A stretch of DNA of 64,000 nt from Palsa-504 sp963800415 (GCA_963800415.1 CAWDBS010000040.1:109710-173709); one strand, 5' to 3'; positions 36,826-48,127 are shown, counted from the stretch's first letter. Numbers and translations are program-made. The notes: generated by a model from the sequence alone, not told the origin.

Positions 36826-36888
36826 GCGGGCTTGGTGTGAGCGAGCTTGTCCTAGCACGAGCGGGCTTGGTATGAGCGAGCTTGCCTG
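36826..36888 (+). repeat. Pair of about 27-bp direct repeats (possible iterons or operators)
   Basis: GCGGGCTTGGTGTGAGCGAG at 36826 and GCGGGCTTGGTATGAGCGAG at 36861 differ by one base; the match extends a further 5-8 bp with small changes. The spacing is 35 bp. They lie 80-140 bp before the pentapeptide-repeat gene. Confidence 0.75.
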
Positions 36889-36968
36889 ACCAGATGACGT
36901 CACGGTCGGGTCCCCCGGATTCCTCCACAGGGCCGCGGCCTGGTGACCTGTATCCCGCTGGAGGAACC

Positions 36969-37889
36969 ATGGCCCCACATGCCTCAGTTGCGACGATGTC
37001 CCTGGGATCGGGACCTCAGCAGCGTCCGGTCAGTCCTCGCCTGGCGCTGCCGGCCGGCGGCTGGCTCGCGAACCATGACGCCGGCCCGGCCTGGCAGCCA
37101 CGTTCCCTGGCGGCACGCGATGCCGCGCGCGGCCGGCTGCTGGCCCTTGGTGCCGGGCTGCTCGCCGCAGGCGCGCTGGTGGTCACCGCGCGGAGCCGTG
37201 CGCGGTCCCGCGCCGGGCAGCTAGCCGGCCGCTACGCCCTGGCGCTGGGGCAGCTCGGCTGTGAGGAGCTTGACGTGCGTATCGGCGGCATCCGCGCACT
37301 GGAGCGCGTCGCCCGCGATTCGCCCGGGCACCACCCCGCTGTGATGGGGATGCTCGCGGACTTCATCCGGGAGCGCTCAGGCCCGCCCCGGCCGCCACCC
37401 GGCCCCGGCCGCCAGGCCCCGGAGCCATCGCCGCGGCCCGACGTGCAGGCAGCCATCACCGCGCTCGGGCGCCGGCGCATCGAGCCCGGCCTGCGGCCTG
37501 TTGACCTGGCTGGCGCGGACCTCACCGGCGCCGACCTCACCGGCGCCGACCTCACCGGCGCGGTACTCGCCCGCGCGGTCCTGGCCCGGGCGGATCTGCT
37601 CGCCGCCAGGCTCGTGAGCGCGGACCTTTCCGGCGCCGACCTCGGCGGCGCCAGGCTAACCGGCGCGAGTCTGGCTGGCGCGGACCTCACCGGCGCCGAC
37701 CTCGCCGATGCCGATCTGGCCGGCGCGGACCTCGCCCGTGCGGAGTTCGCCGGCGCGGAGCTCACCGGCGCCCTGTGGCCACCAGGTGGGCCAGTTCCGG
37801 CGGGCTGGGAACGGCATACGGGTTCTGGCCAGCTGATAGCGGCAGGCACCGGCGCTGACCGGGCAGCGGCACGCCAGCCGCACCGCTGA
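36969..37889 (+). CDS. Membrane-linked pentapeptide-repeat protein
   Basis: Starts at ATG 36969, with GGAGGA four bases upstream (the frame is open back to 36882); about 306 residues. A hydrophobic segment (LLALGAGLLAAGALVVTA) is followed by the common linker RYALALGQLGCEELDVRIGG and IRALERVARDSPGHHPAVMG, then about 20 A(D/N)LxG-type pentapeptide repeats (DLTGADLTGADLTGAVLARA and onward) that fold into a right-handed beta-helix. Some such proteins mimic DNA and protect gyrase; most have no known role. The linker-plus-repeat layout is common in actinomycetes. Confidence 0.85.
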   Translation: MAPHASVATMSLGSGPQQRPVSPRLALPAGGWLANHDAGPAWQPRSLAARDAARGRLLALGAGLLAAGALVVTARSRARSRAGQLAGRYALALGQLGCEELDVRIGGIRALERVARDSPGHHPAVMGMLADFIRERSGPPRPPPGPGRQAPEPSPRPDVQAAITALGRRRIEPGLRPVDLAGADLTGADLTGADLTGAVLARAVLARADLLAARLVSADLSGADLGGARLTGASLAGADLTGADLADADLAGADLARAEFAGAELTGALWPPGGPVPAGWERHTGSGQLIAAGTGADRAAARQPHR

Positions 37890-38148
37890 GCGTGCCCCCG
37901 AGGCCCCGGATATCAGCGGCAAAAGCCGACCGGCCGGACCGCCGCCTGTTCGGCATCTGACGGGCACCGGGCGCCGAGAGCCGGGTCGTGCGGTTACCCC
38001 GGCAGCGCCAGCCTGCGCCTGCCTGCCCGGCGGGGAGAGGGATACCTCGGTAAAAGGGACAGATGAGCTTTAGGTGGCTAACTGGTTACATAACACCGGG
38101 CATTCGGCACCGGCGGTTGTGGTGTTCTCCGGCTGACACTCGGGAACC

Positions 38149-38232
38149 TGTGGATAGGTTGTGAAAAGCCCGTGGATAACCGCCGTGGAATGCGGATAAC
38201 TGCCTGCTCTCTGTGGAGCCTTCCGTGGATAG
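38149..38232. promoter_or_regulatory. Cluster of four DnaA-box-like 9-mers
   Basis: On the minus strand: CTATCCACA (38149-38157), TTATCCACG (38171-38179), TTATCCGCA (38191-38199) and CTATCCACG (38224-38232). Three are one mismatch from TTATCCACA. They share orientation and lie about 20-33 bp apart, in sequence less GC-rich than its surroundings. Confidence 0.5.
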
Positions 38233-38449
38233 CGGAAAAACAGGAAATGGCTTGCTGCAGGGTCTTGCGCGGTGCTTGCGGCGGTAGTAATAATGCTTTC
38301 ACCGCTGGAAACGGGCACCACCCGGGGGCGACGCCGGGAACGCGGGAGGAGCCGGGAGACCGGCCCCTCGCGCGGGTACCTGGCCCCGGCGGGCGGCGCG
38401 CGGCGCTCGGCGAAGACCAGGCAACTGGCCAGCCGGGGCGGCGAGGCCG

Positions 38450-38488
38450 GGCACGGCCCCTCCATCTCATACATGGAGGGGCCGTGCC
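38450..38488. repeat. Perfect 16-bp hairpin with 7-nt loop
   Basis: GGCACGGCCCCTCCAT and ATGGAGGGGCCGTGCC are exact inverted repeats around CTCATAC. No T-run follows on either side. Candidates are a bidirectional terminator or a structured element of a plasmid origin. Confidence 0.85.
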
Positions 38489-39073
38489 TGATTCTGCCCG
38501 GCCGGAACGTCTTGCCGGGGCCAGCACCCCGGCAACCGCAGAAATGCGGCCGCGATGATCGGGGGTCCAGCCGGGCACGGGCGAGGTTCCCGAACGGTCC
38601 GCGCCGGGCCGGCACCAGGCCCGTGCGGGACCCGCCGGAGTTCGAGCCCGCATGACTGGGTGCCGCGCCGTCGCGAGCAGGGACGCCTCCGCGGGCCAGC
38701 GCCCCGGCATCGGCCGTTGCCGGGGCGGTGATCAGCTGCTGAGCCCGGTCGCCGGTGGGGACCGGCGCCTCCCGCTCCGGCACGTGGTCGTGCTGGCACA
38801 GGCCGGGGGGCAGCGCCGGCGGCGGCTGAGCCCGGGCAGCGTGAGCGTATCGAGGACGCGCCGCCGGCAAGATCACGATGAGCGTGACAGCAGGCAGGCG
38901 CCTGGGGACGCGGGCCGCCTGCCTGCAGGGTATGCGGCGAGCATCCGGTGCCCGCCGTCGTGGGCGATGGCCCAGGCCAGATCGGCGTCCTGCGGGCCGG
39001 CCGCCTCGCGCGAGCACCGGCACGCTGACGCGCTGCCTGCCAGCCCGGCAGGAGAACGTGTTATCGGCTTTGC

Positions 39074-39290
39074 TGTGCATAACCATGTGGATCACTTGTG
39101 TAAAACGGCGCCGGGCCTGTGCGCACATTGGGGAAATGCTGGGGATCGTGTTACCGGGCCGCGCCCGTAACAGGGCGTTCACCTGGGAAAGCGCGATCCA
39201 CGCCCTGTGGACGGAGAGAAAAGCGAAACTGTCCACACGCCACGCCGCAATAGCGCATAAATAAGCTGAACGTTTACCGCAAATATATCC
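39074..39290. promoter_or_regulatory. DnaA-box-like sites with an adjacent AT-rich patch
   Basis: TTATGCACA (39074-39082, minus), TGATCCACA (39086-39094, minus) and CTGTCCACA (39229-39237, plus) are each one mismatch from an actinobacterial DnaA box. Directly after the last one, 39248-39290 is clearly AT-rich for this genome (CATAAATAAGC, AAATATATCC), as a DNA-unwinding element would be. Confidence 0.45.
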
Positions 39291-39622
39291 AGCCGTGATC
39301 CGGGGCCGGAACCGTCGATCAATGAAACCCACAAACGGTGACCCCGGGGCGCTTTGACAAGGGGAGGGCAAGCCGCACTAGCGGCACGCGCGCACCGGGA
39401 CAAACCAGGCGCTCGCTGATGGCAGGCCGCGATCCCCGTGCCTGCCGACGACAGCCCGGCATGACATCGACGCCGCGCTGGCACCACCCGGACCCGGCAC
39501 ACCCGGCACATCCGGGACGCGCAGCCGCGGCCCGGTCCGTATCTAAGTGCACGCGCCTGTCCCCGGGGCAGGTCACCCGCCGCGGCACGACGCACACCAC
39601 TTGCCACAACGGGAGGCCCGAC

Positions 39623-40429
39623 GTGAAGATCAAGATCCAGCCGGAGGACACCAGCGGGCTCCGGGAGAACGGCTGGTTCCAGACGGACGGCTGGCTCGCC
39701 GAGCTCCGGGACGACGGCCGCGCCGACCCGCCCGGCGATGCCCACGCCGGACCGGACGGCGTCAGCGGCCCCTGGCCAGAAGCCCTCGCCGCGGCTGATG
39801 CCCTCGCCGAGGCCCGCGCCCGCGCTCAGGCTGCCGCCCGCGCTCACGTAGATGCCCGCGCTCAGGCAGATGCCCGCGCCGAGGCCCGCGCCCGCGCTCA
39901 GGCTGCCGCCCGCGCTCACGTAGATGCCCGCGCTCAGGCAGATGCCCGCGCCGAGGCCCGCGCCCGCGCTCAGGCAGATGCCCGCGCCCAGGCCGAGGCC
40001 GACGCCCGCGCCCAGGCCGAGGCTGCTGCCCGCGCGGAGGCTGCTGCCCGCGCCGAGCTGACCGGGCGGGCGGTGATCGGCGACCAGCTGCGGATGCCGG
40101 TCATGTGGTGCGAGATGGGCTCGTGCATCTCCTGGCACGCCGATCCCGCCGCGCTCGGCGAGGCCGACACCCGGGCCCGCGCGATCGGCGCCGGCTGGCG
40201 CATCGACGCCTTCGGCCGGCTGGCCTGCCCCCGCTGCCAGCAGACCGACCCGGGCTTCTGGGCCACCGGACCGGTCGTGCCGTGGGACCGGTACACCGCC
40301 GTCGCCCGGGCCGCCCGGGCCGCCGGGCGTGGCGACGGTACCGCCGACTGGGCGAGCAGCGGTGACCCCGGCCGCGCGGCCGGCGGGTATCCCCGCGTCG
40401 GGCCGCCGGAGCCGGGACGGCACCGGTGA
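39623..40429 (+). CDS. Ala/Arg-rich coiled-coil protein with a C-terminal Cys motif
   Basis: GTG 39623 with GGGAGG six bases upstream gives 268 residues (the frame is open from 39338 but upstream sequence is low quality). Residues about 62-150 are built from A-R-A-x repeats (EARARAQAAARAHVDARAQA) and should form a long helix or coiled coil. The C-terminal part reads MWCEMGSCISWHADP, then ACPRCQQTDPGFW: a CxxxxC/CxxC arrangement fit for a zinc ribbon. The stop overlaps the GTG of the next gene by GTGA, so the two are translationally coupled. No family recognised; a structural or adaptor partner for the RsbW-like ATPase is inference. Confidence 0.68.
   Translation: MKIKIQPEDTSGLRENGWFQTDGWLAELRDDGRADPPGDAHAGPDGVSGPWPEALAAADALAEARARAQAAARAHVDARAQADARAEARARAQAAARAHVDARAQADARAEARARAQADARAQAEADARAQAEAAARAEAAARAELTGRAVIGDQLRMPVMWCEMGSCISWHADPAALGEADTRARAIGAGWRIDAFGRLACPRCQQTDPGFWATGPVVPWDRYTAVARAARAAGRGDGTADWASSGDPGRAAGGYPRVGPPEPGRHR
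39809..39952 (+). repeat. Two identical 72-bp tandem repeats inside the Ala-rich gene
   Basis: The 24-codon unit starting GAGGCCCGCGCCCGCGCTCA occurs twice without change and is followed by partial copies. Perfect identity at synonymous positions points to recent duplication. Confidence 0.85.
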
Positions 40430-41121
40430 GCGCCTCCGTTCCCGCGGCGGTGGTCTTGAAGGCGGTCCGGGGCTGGCGCCTGTTTCCGTGTCGCACCGAG
40501 ATTGACCCGGCGGTGGTGGCGCCGCACCCGTCGCAGCCGGCGGGCAGCACCGGCTGCGACTGGCTGATGCTGGCCGCGGAGATGGCCGGCCTGGCGGCCG
40601 GCAGCTGGCGGTCACCGCCGGATCCCGCCCGGACAGGCTGGGCCTGCCCGCCGCGGATCGCCACGCGCGCGCTCAGCGCACAAGCCGGATCGGTCCGTGC
40701 TGCGCGGTACTTCACCCTCGCCACCTTGCGCCGGTGGGGCACGGCACACAGCAGCTCCGACATCGCGATCGTGGTGTCGGAGATGGTGACCAACGCGCTG
40801 CGGCACGCCCTGCCCGGGCCCGGCGATGCCGGTCCCCGGCGGCCGGTCCGGCTCGGCCTGCTACAACAGGGGCCCTGGGTGCTGTGCGCGGTCGCCGACC
40901 CGGGCACCGCGGTTCCGGTGCCGCGTACCCCCGGTTCGCTGGCCGAGTCCGGCCGCGGGCTGCAGATGATCTGCGCGTTCAGCGACCTGTGGGGCTACAC
41001 CACGCCAGGCGAGGCGGGAAAGGTCGTGTGGGCCATGTTCACCGCACGGCACGCACCGCCTTCCCCGGCCCGGCACCCGGGCAGGCCCGGCCGCGACCCG
41101 GTGCCGGGAACAGCACGCTGA
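40426..41121 (+). CDS. RsbW-like ATP-binding protein (HATPase_c_2), coupled to the Ala-rich gene
   Basis: A 231-residue protein starting GTG 40426, overlapping the previous stop. The N-terminal 85 residues have unusual composition and include GWRLFPCRTEIDP. The GHKL domain follows: SDIAIVVSEMVTNALRHALP (N-box), VLCAVADPG (G1) and SGRGLQMICAFSDLWGYT (G2). Such proteins act in anti-sigma switching. The N-terminal extension is not seen in the protein at 434-949. Its tight coupling to a coiled-coil, probably zinc-binding protein is unusual. Both genes sit between origin-like stretches, suggesting they belong to the integrated element. Confidence 0.8.
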   Translation: MSASVPAAVVLKAVRGWRLFPCRTEIDPAVVAPHPSQPAGSTGCDWLMLAAEMAGLAAGSWRSPPDPARTGWACPPRIATRALSAQAGSVRAARYFTLATLRRWGTAHSSSDIAIVVSEMVTNALRHALPGPGDAGPRRPVRLGLLQQGPWVLCAVADPGTAVPVPRTPGSLAESGRGLQMICAFSDLWGYTTPGEAGKVVWAMFTARHAPPSPARHPGRPGRDPVPGTAR

Positions 41122-41306
41122 CGACCGGGACCAAGACCGCCCTGGGGTGGTCCGCGCGCCCAGAGCCGGCCCGGCGGACGCGACTCCGCGATCCTCAGCC
41201 CAGCCCGGATCCGATGCCATCGCCGGAAGGGGGATCGGCCGGCCGGGCCGCCGATCTGTCCGGCCCGTACCGGTAGCAGGCTGGTGCCGTGGGCCCGCGA
41301 AATATG

Positions 41307-41330
41307 GGGCGCCAGCCGGTCGTGGCGCCC
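41307..41330 (+). terminator. Hairpin downstream of the RsbW-like gene
   Basis: GGGCGCCA pairs with TGGCGCCC around an 8-nt loop, 186 bp after the stop codon. No T-run. Confidence 0.4.
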
Positions 41331-41551
41331 TGCCTTCGTTAAGGGATGGTCTTGCCCGCCGAGGTGACCCGCGGGGCGGTCATCACCGGAGAATTCCGGG
41401 CATAGCGCCAGGGATCGCCGTCCCGCGGGCGAATTCGACGGGGCGGGCTGGTCGGCGCCAAGGTGCCGGTGTCCTCGTCACAGCCATGCCGCGCTTTCGG
41501 TGCCGCCGGCGCTACCACCGCGGCGACGCCGCGGAGCCGGGCGGTAACCCG

Positions 41552-41749
41552 TCATCCACAGGTCACGTGTGGATAACTATCTGGCGCCGGTACGGACGCG
41601 ATCCCTTCCGGATCTTCTCGCCACCCAGCCTGCCAACGGCATCTGTCCTGGTAACCGGGGGTGGGGCCGCCAGGGTCTGCGGGCACGTCCCCTGGCACCG
41701 CACCGCGATCCGGCGTATACGCACAGTTCATCGACGAGTCTTGTGCACA
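41552..41749. promoter_or_regulatory. DnaA-box-like sites, one with a perfect match
   Basis: TCATCCACA (41552-41560, plus), TTATCCACA (41568-41576, minus strand, perfect) and TTGTGCACA (41741-41749, plus, one mismatch from TTGTCCACA). The first two face each other 7 bp apart. Confidence 0.5.
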
Positions 41750-42163
41750 GCCCCCTGCACTCGTGATCTCGCCGGGGCTGGCGTGATAGGAGCGTGCTCT
41801 CATGCCGGCCCCGGCTGCCGCGAGGTTCCTCGTGCCCGCCTGCGTTCAGCTATCCGAGCGTGGATTATCCCCGGAGCCGCGGCGGGTCTGGACTGGGAAG
41901 ACCCGAAGAACTGACCCGATCCTGCAGGTAATGACCGGAGCCCTGGCCGGCCAGGTCGCGGCCCCGGCCCGCGGCGGGCCGACGTCGCCCGCGGCCGTCT
42001 GGCCTTCTTCGAGCCGCCCCTCCGCGCGGTCGGGGCCCTGACCGGTAATGTCGGCAAGCTTATGCCTCGGGCGCATGACGTGGGCAGATAGGACGGGCCT
42101 TGGAGGCCCGGGGAAGTTTGCGCTAGCCGGGGCCTTGTGCGTGTCCGCGGCGTGCCGCCACGG

Positions 42164-42412
42164 ACTGTGTTGTGCCAATTGCCTGCAGCGGCGGGTTTGT
42201 GTACTACCGTGCACGACGCGCTGCTGGTGCCGGTCATGCGCCTCGGCGTCGCCTGCCATAAGCCCGGTCCTCGCCGCGACAGGCACATCGCGGCAGCATG
42301 TTCCGAACCGAGCGGTGAACTCGGGAAACCGAGCGGTGAACTCGGGAAAGTGGCAGGGAAGCCGGTGAAGCTCGTGTCCACGGGTGAGCGGGAGTGACGA
42401 TGCGGTCGCGCC
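42164..42412 (+). pseudogene. Duplicated leader and first codons of a PP2C-phosphatase gene
   Basis: This stretch aligns with the minus strand of about 49600-49830, the leader of the phosphatase gene 48533-49669. Shared landmarks in the same order are TGCCA...GCGGCG, TGGTGCCGGTCA, CCTGCCA(C/T)AAGCCCGG, a GC-rich segment, GC(A/G)GCATGTT(C/G)CGAACC, GGTGAAGCT, and GGAGTGACG. The coding start VKLL...GEPGVTVRSR is matched by VKLVSTGERE and then, after a frame change, GVTMRSR. Homology ends near 42412. Here the leader also contains an extra 21-bp tandem repeat (42312-42353). It is the 5' end of a lost paralogue. Confidence 0.62.
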
Positions 42413-42493
42413 CGCCGGTGAATCTGGGATTCCACAGCTTCGAGGCTGGCGGGTGCCAGGAGCGCTCCTCCACGTCCGGCTGGCTCGCGGCGA

Positions 42494-44765
<2,272 letters not shown>

Positions 44766-44769
<4 letters not shown>

Positions 44770-47497
44770 TGCTGGGCCTTCCCTTCCGGGTCACGCAGGA
44801 CGTCTCCGAGGGCGCGGACGGCGCCGTGCCGGCGCAGGATCACATCCGCGATCAGGCCGGTCCACCCGGTCTGGTGGAAGGCGCCGATCGCGGCGCCGTT
44901 GTCGCCGTGGAAGTACTCGCTGAAGATCAGGTTGTCCTTCCAGGCCGGGTCGGTCTGCATCATCTCGGTCCCGCCGAAGCAGGCCCGCCGCCCGTTCTGG
45001 TCCTTGGTGAACAGCGAGATCAGCCGGTCCTGCAGGTCGGCGATGATCAGGTCCAGGGTGAGCCGCTTGCCCGAGCCGGTCGGGTACTCGACCTCGAAGT
45101 CATCGCCGTAGAACCGGTAGTAGCGCTCGAGGGATTCGACCACCAGGTAGTTGACCGGCATCCAGATCGGGCCGCGCCAGTTGGAGTTGCCGCCGAACAT
45201 CGAGGTGGTCGACTCGGCCGGCTCATAGTCGATGGAGGACTGGTAGCCCTCGGCGTCGAAGGAGTAGGGATGATCGCGGTGGTAGGCCGACAGGGCCCGC
45301 AGCCCGTGCGGCGACAGGAACTCGGACTCGTCGAACAGCTTGGCGAACAGCCGCTCCAGCTGGTCCGGCCGGGCCACCGACAGCAGCAGCCGCTGGGCGC
45401 CGGCCTCGCCGCGCAGCTGCGGGGTCTCGGACAGTTTCTGGATGTCCCCGACGCCCTGCTTCTGCAGGAACCGCCAGAAGTTCTTGTTCATGGTCATCGC
45501 CTGTTGCAGCATGTCACCGTCGATGACCCCGGCGGCCAGCGCCGGGATGATCCCGACCATGGACCGGGTCTTGACCGGGACACTGTAGCCCGACGGGGTG
45601 ACCAGCCGGTCATAGAACAGCCCGTCGGTCTCGTCCCACAGGCCCTGCTCGTCCAGCGCGGTGCGGATGCCGGCGAAATGCTCCAGGAACTTCAGCACCA
45701 GATCCTGCCCCTGCTGCTGCTGCTGGCCGGACCGGCTCAGCACGGCCGCGATCGCCCCCATCGCCAGCGCGTAGGAGCCCATCCAGCCGGTGGCATCGGA
45801 CTGCTCCAGGGTGTACCCGGCGGGCAGGTGGGACCGGTCGATCGGGCCGATGTTATCCAGGCCCAGGAAGCCGCCCTCGAACACGCTCTTGTCGCTGGCG
45901 TCCTCGCGGTTCACCCACCAGGTGAAGTTGACCAGCAGCTTGGCGAACACCCGGCCCAGGAACCCCAGGTCGCGGCCGCCGTCGATGGCCCAGATCTGCA
46001 GCGCCGCCCACGCGTGCACCGGCGGGTTGACGTCGCCGAAGTCCCACTCATACGCCGGCAGCGCCCCCTGCGGGTGCTGGAACCACTCCCGGCAGATCAA
46101 GATCAGCTGGTACTTGGCGAACGCCGGGTCCAGGTGCGCCAGGGTGACCGTGTGGAAGGCCAGGTCCCAGGCGGCGAACCAGGGATACTCCCACTTATCC
46201 GGCATCGAGATGATGTCGAACCCGTCGAAGTTCCGCCACTTGGAGTTCCGCCCGCTCTTGCGCACCTCGGGCGGCTCGGCTGGGTCGGGTCCCCGTCCAG
46301 CCAGCGGGCCACGTCGTAGTAGAACAGCTGCTTGCTCCACAGCATGCCCGCGGACGCCTGCCGCAGCACCAGCGCCTCATCCGCGCTGGCGCCGGCCGGG
46401 GTCAGCTCGGCGTAGAACTCATCCGCCTCGGCCTTGCGCTGGGCCATCACCTGGTCGAAGTCCTTGCCGAGCGCGGTCGCCGCCTTGGCCGCGGACGTGC
46501 CCGACCCGCCGGCGGCGGGCCGCAGCCGGAGCCGCAGCTCGGCGGTCTGCCCGGCCGGCACGGTGACCTGGTACCAGAACGCGCATTTGGTCCCGGTGGC
46601 GACCGGGTTGACCGTGGCCGCGCCGTGGATCACGTGGTCGTTGATGCCGTCCTTGGGATAGGGCGTGACCGGGTCGGCGCCATACAACCGGGCCAGGTTG
46701 GTCTCGTTCTCGCAGAACAGCAGCTGCGGGCCGGTACCGTCGGGGCCGGCCGCGGCGAGCAGCTCCAGGGTGCCCGCGAACGGGTGGTCGATGGTGACCG
46801 ACCGGTCACCGGAGGCCCGCAGGGCCGGCCGGGGCTCGTCATCACCCCAGGACCAGGTGTTGCGGAACCAGGCGGTGGGCAGCACGTGGAGGGTTTCGGC
46901 CTCCGGGCCGGCGTTGGTGACCTGGATGGCCATCAGCAGGTCATCCGGGCCGGCCTTGGCGTAGTGCACCTCGGTGATCCAGTACCGGTCGTCGTCGAAC
47001 GCGCCGGTGTCGAGCAGCTCGTACTCCGGCTGGTACCGGCTCCGGCCGGCGTTGACATCGATCAGGTCCTGGTAGGGGTACGCGCCTTGCGGGTAGTGGT
47101 AGCGCCACCGGTTCCAGGCGTGGCTGGGCACCGCGTCCAGGTACCACCAGTACTCCTTGACGTCCTCGCCGTGGTTGCCCTGCGGGCCGGTCAGCCCGAA
47201 CGCGCGCTCCTTCAGGATCGGGTCCCGCCCGTTCCACAGCGCCAGGGACAGGCACAGCCGCTGCTCGATGTCGCAGAACCCGGCCAGGCCGTCCTCCCCC
47301 CACCGGTAGGCCTGGGACCGGGCGTGATCGTGCGGCAGGTAATCCCACGCGTTGCCGTCGGCGCTGTAGTCCTCCCGGACCGTGCCCCACTGCCGCTCGC
47401 TCACGTACGGCCCCCACCGGTACCAGTCGGTGCCCTGCTGGCGCAGCCCGTCCTCTAGCCGCCCGAACCCAGCTACCCGATCCCGTTCAGCACCCAT
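44766..47497 (-). pseudogene. MGH1/GH63-type glucosidase, one frameshift
   Basis: ATG 47497 (AGGGG upstream) begins MGAERDRVAGFGRLEDGLRQ, followed by the N-terminal domain (YRWGPYVSERQWGTVREDYS; PHDHARSQAYRWGEDGLAGF). Near 46285 DVARWLDGDP is followed in another frame by AEPPEVRKSGRNSKWRNFDG and the (alpha/alpha)6 barrel: SMPDKWEYPWFAAWDLAFHT, GGNSNWRGPIWMPVNYLVVE, and the closing FHGDNGAAIGAFHQTGWTGL. These are features of bacterial GH63/MGH1-like proteins (about 890 residues), which release glucose from alpha-glucosides. With glgX it forms a coupled two-gene unit for storage-glucan or trehalose-type turnover; exact substrate unknown. Confidence 0.8.
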
Positions 47498-47772
47498 TGC
47501 CAGCCCCTGTCATGCTTCGATGTACCGCTCTGTCCCTGTGTCGCGCCGACCTATGTCCGACGTAATCGTGACGCCTGCTGACATTCAGGGTCGGCCTCTA
47601 TGTCCTTTCTACACTGCCGGCAGCACGCGTTCATCACCCCAACAAGGTGATGATTACAATCCGGCCATGCCCACCTTTGGAAAGTGACAAATGGCCCGAA
47701 CTGAAGCCTGCGTAACCGGCAGATGAACGGTTAGCAAAGTAATCGCTCACTCCTGTGTCATAGGAGGCGGGA

Positions 47773-47929
47773 GTGACGACAAACCAGATCCGTGACCGGC
47801 GTCGGCCTGATTCTCGCCCTCGCCGTGGGTTCCCAGGTCCTGGCCAGCCGCCTGCGCATTCCCGCGATCATTGTGTTGCTGCCGGCCGGTTTCGTTGCGG
47901 GCGCACTGACCACCACGGCCGTTTCAAGA
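47773..47929 (+). pseudogene. N-terminal stump of a CPA1-type cation/proton antiporter
   Basis: GTG 47773 follows AGGAGG and gives VTTNQI. After a one-base shift at about 47791 the other frame continues VTGVGLILALAVGSQVLASR and LRIPAIIVLLPAGFVAGALT, the usual first two helices of NhaP/CPA1-like antiporters. Homology ends near 47925, where an ISAs1 remnant on the opposite strand begins. The stump is frame-broken and truncated. Confidence 0.6.
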
Positions 47930-48069
47930 TCATAAAGTGAGGCCGGGGATGGCAAATGGACGGTCCATGGATCGTCCAGCCCAGCCCATCGGGCAGCTTC
48001 GGTGATATCGGTTCGTCCGAATAGGCGCAGGGCGCAGATGGCCAGGTTGGTTAGCGCTGCCATGATCAT
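47930..48069 (-). pseudogene. C-terminal remnant of an ISAs1-family transposase
   Basis: The minus strand reads MAALTNLAICALRLFGRTDI TEAARWAG and, after a one-base shift, RSMDRPFAIPGLTL followed by a stop. This matches the end of ISAs1 transposases (NLAI..LRLAGRTNI...R.....RPF.ILGL). Everything upstream of this is missing. It joins the antiporter stump at about 47928 and probably marks the old insertion. Confidence 0.6.
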
Positions 48070-48127
48070 GGGCCGGGCCCTGATCGGGTTCTGACTTGGG
48101 ATTTGTCTTCTTCATACAGGGTGTCGC

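Larger units (their letters stand above)
36247..36968. other. Intergenic region between the prim-pol and pentapeptide genes
   Basis: These 722 bp contain the promoter side of the minus-strand prim-pol gene, one 10-bp inverted repeat (36493-36527) and a pair of direct repeats (36826-36888). No convincing gene was seen on either strand. Confidence 0.6.
37890..39622. other. 1.7-kb stretch without a supported gene; origin-like features
   Basis: Long ORFs exist on both strands, but none has natural protein composition, a ribosome binding site or a recognisable domain. The stretch contains two groups of DnaA-box-like 9-mers, one AT-rich patch and a perfect 16-bp hairpin, each listed separately. 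Confidence 0.6.
41122..42163. other. Stretch without a supported gene
   Basis: ORFs here are Arg/Pro/Gly-rich frames without domains or ribosome binding sites. The stretch holds a hairpin (41307-41330) and DnaA-box-like sites (41552-41749). Confidence 0.55.

Noticed and set aside
38070..39371. 433-codon minus-strand ORF
   Set aside because: Arg/Pro/Ala-rich translation with no recognisable domain and no ribosome binding site; long open frames are expected by chance at this GC content.
38149..41749. Chromosomal oriC
   Set aside because: dnaA, dnaN, rpmH and gyr genes are absent; boxes are spread over three short groups. Kept only as a plasmid-type origin or DnaA-binding locus.
41147..42041. 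ORFs of 80-255 codons on the plus strand
   Set aside because: Biased composition, no start signals and no domains; they overlap hairpins and DnaA-box-like sites.
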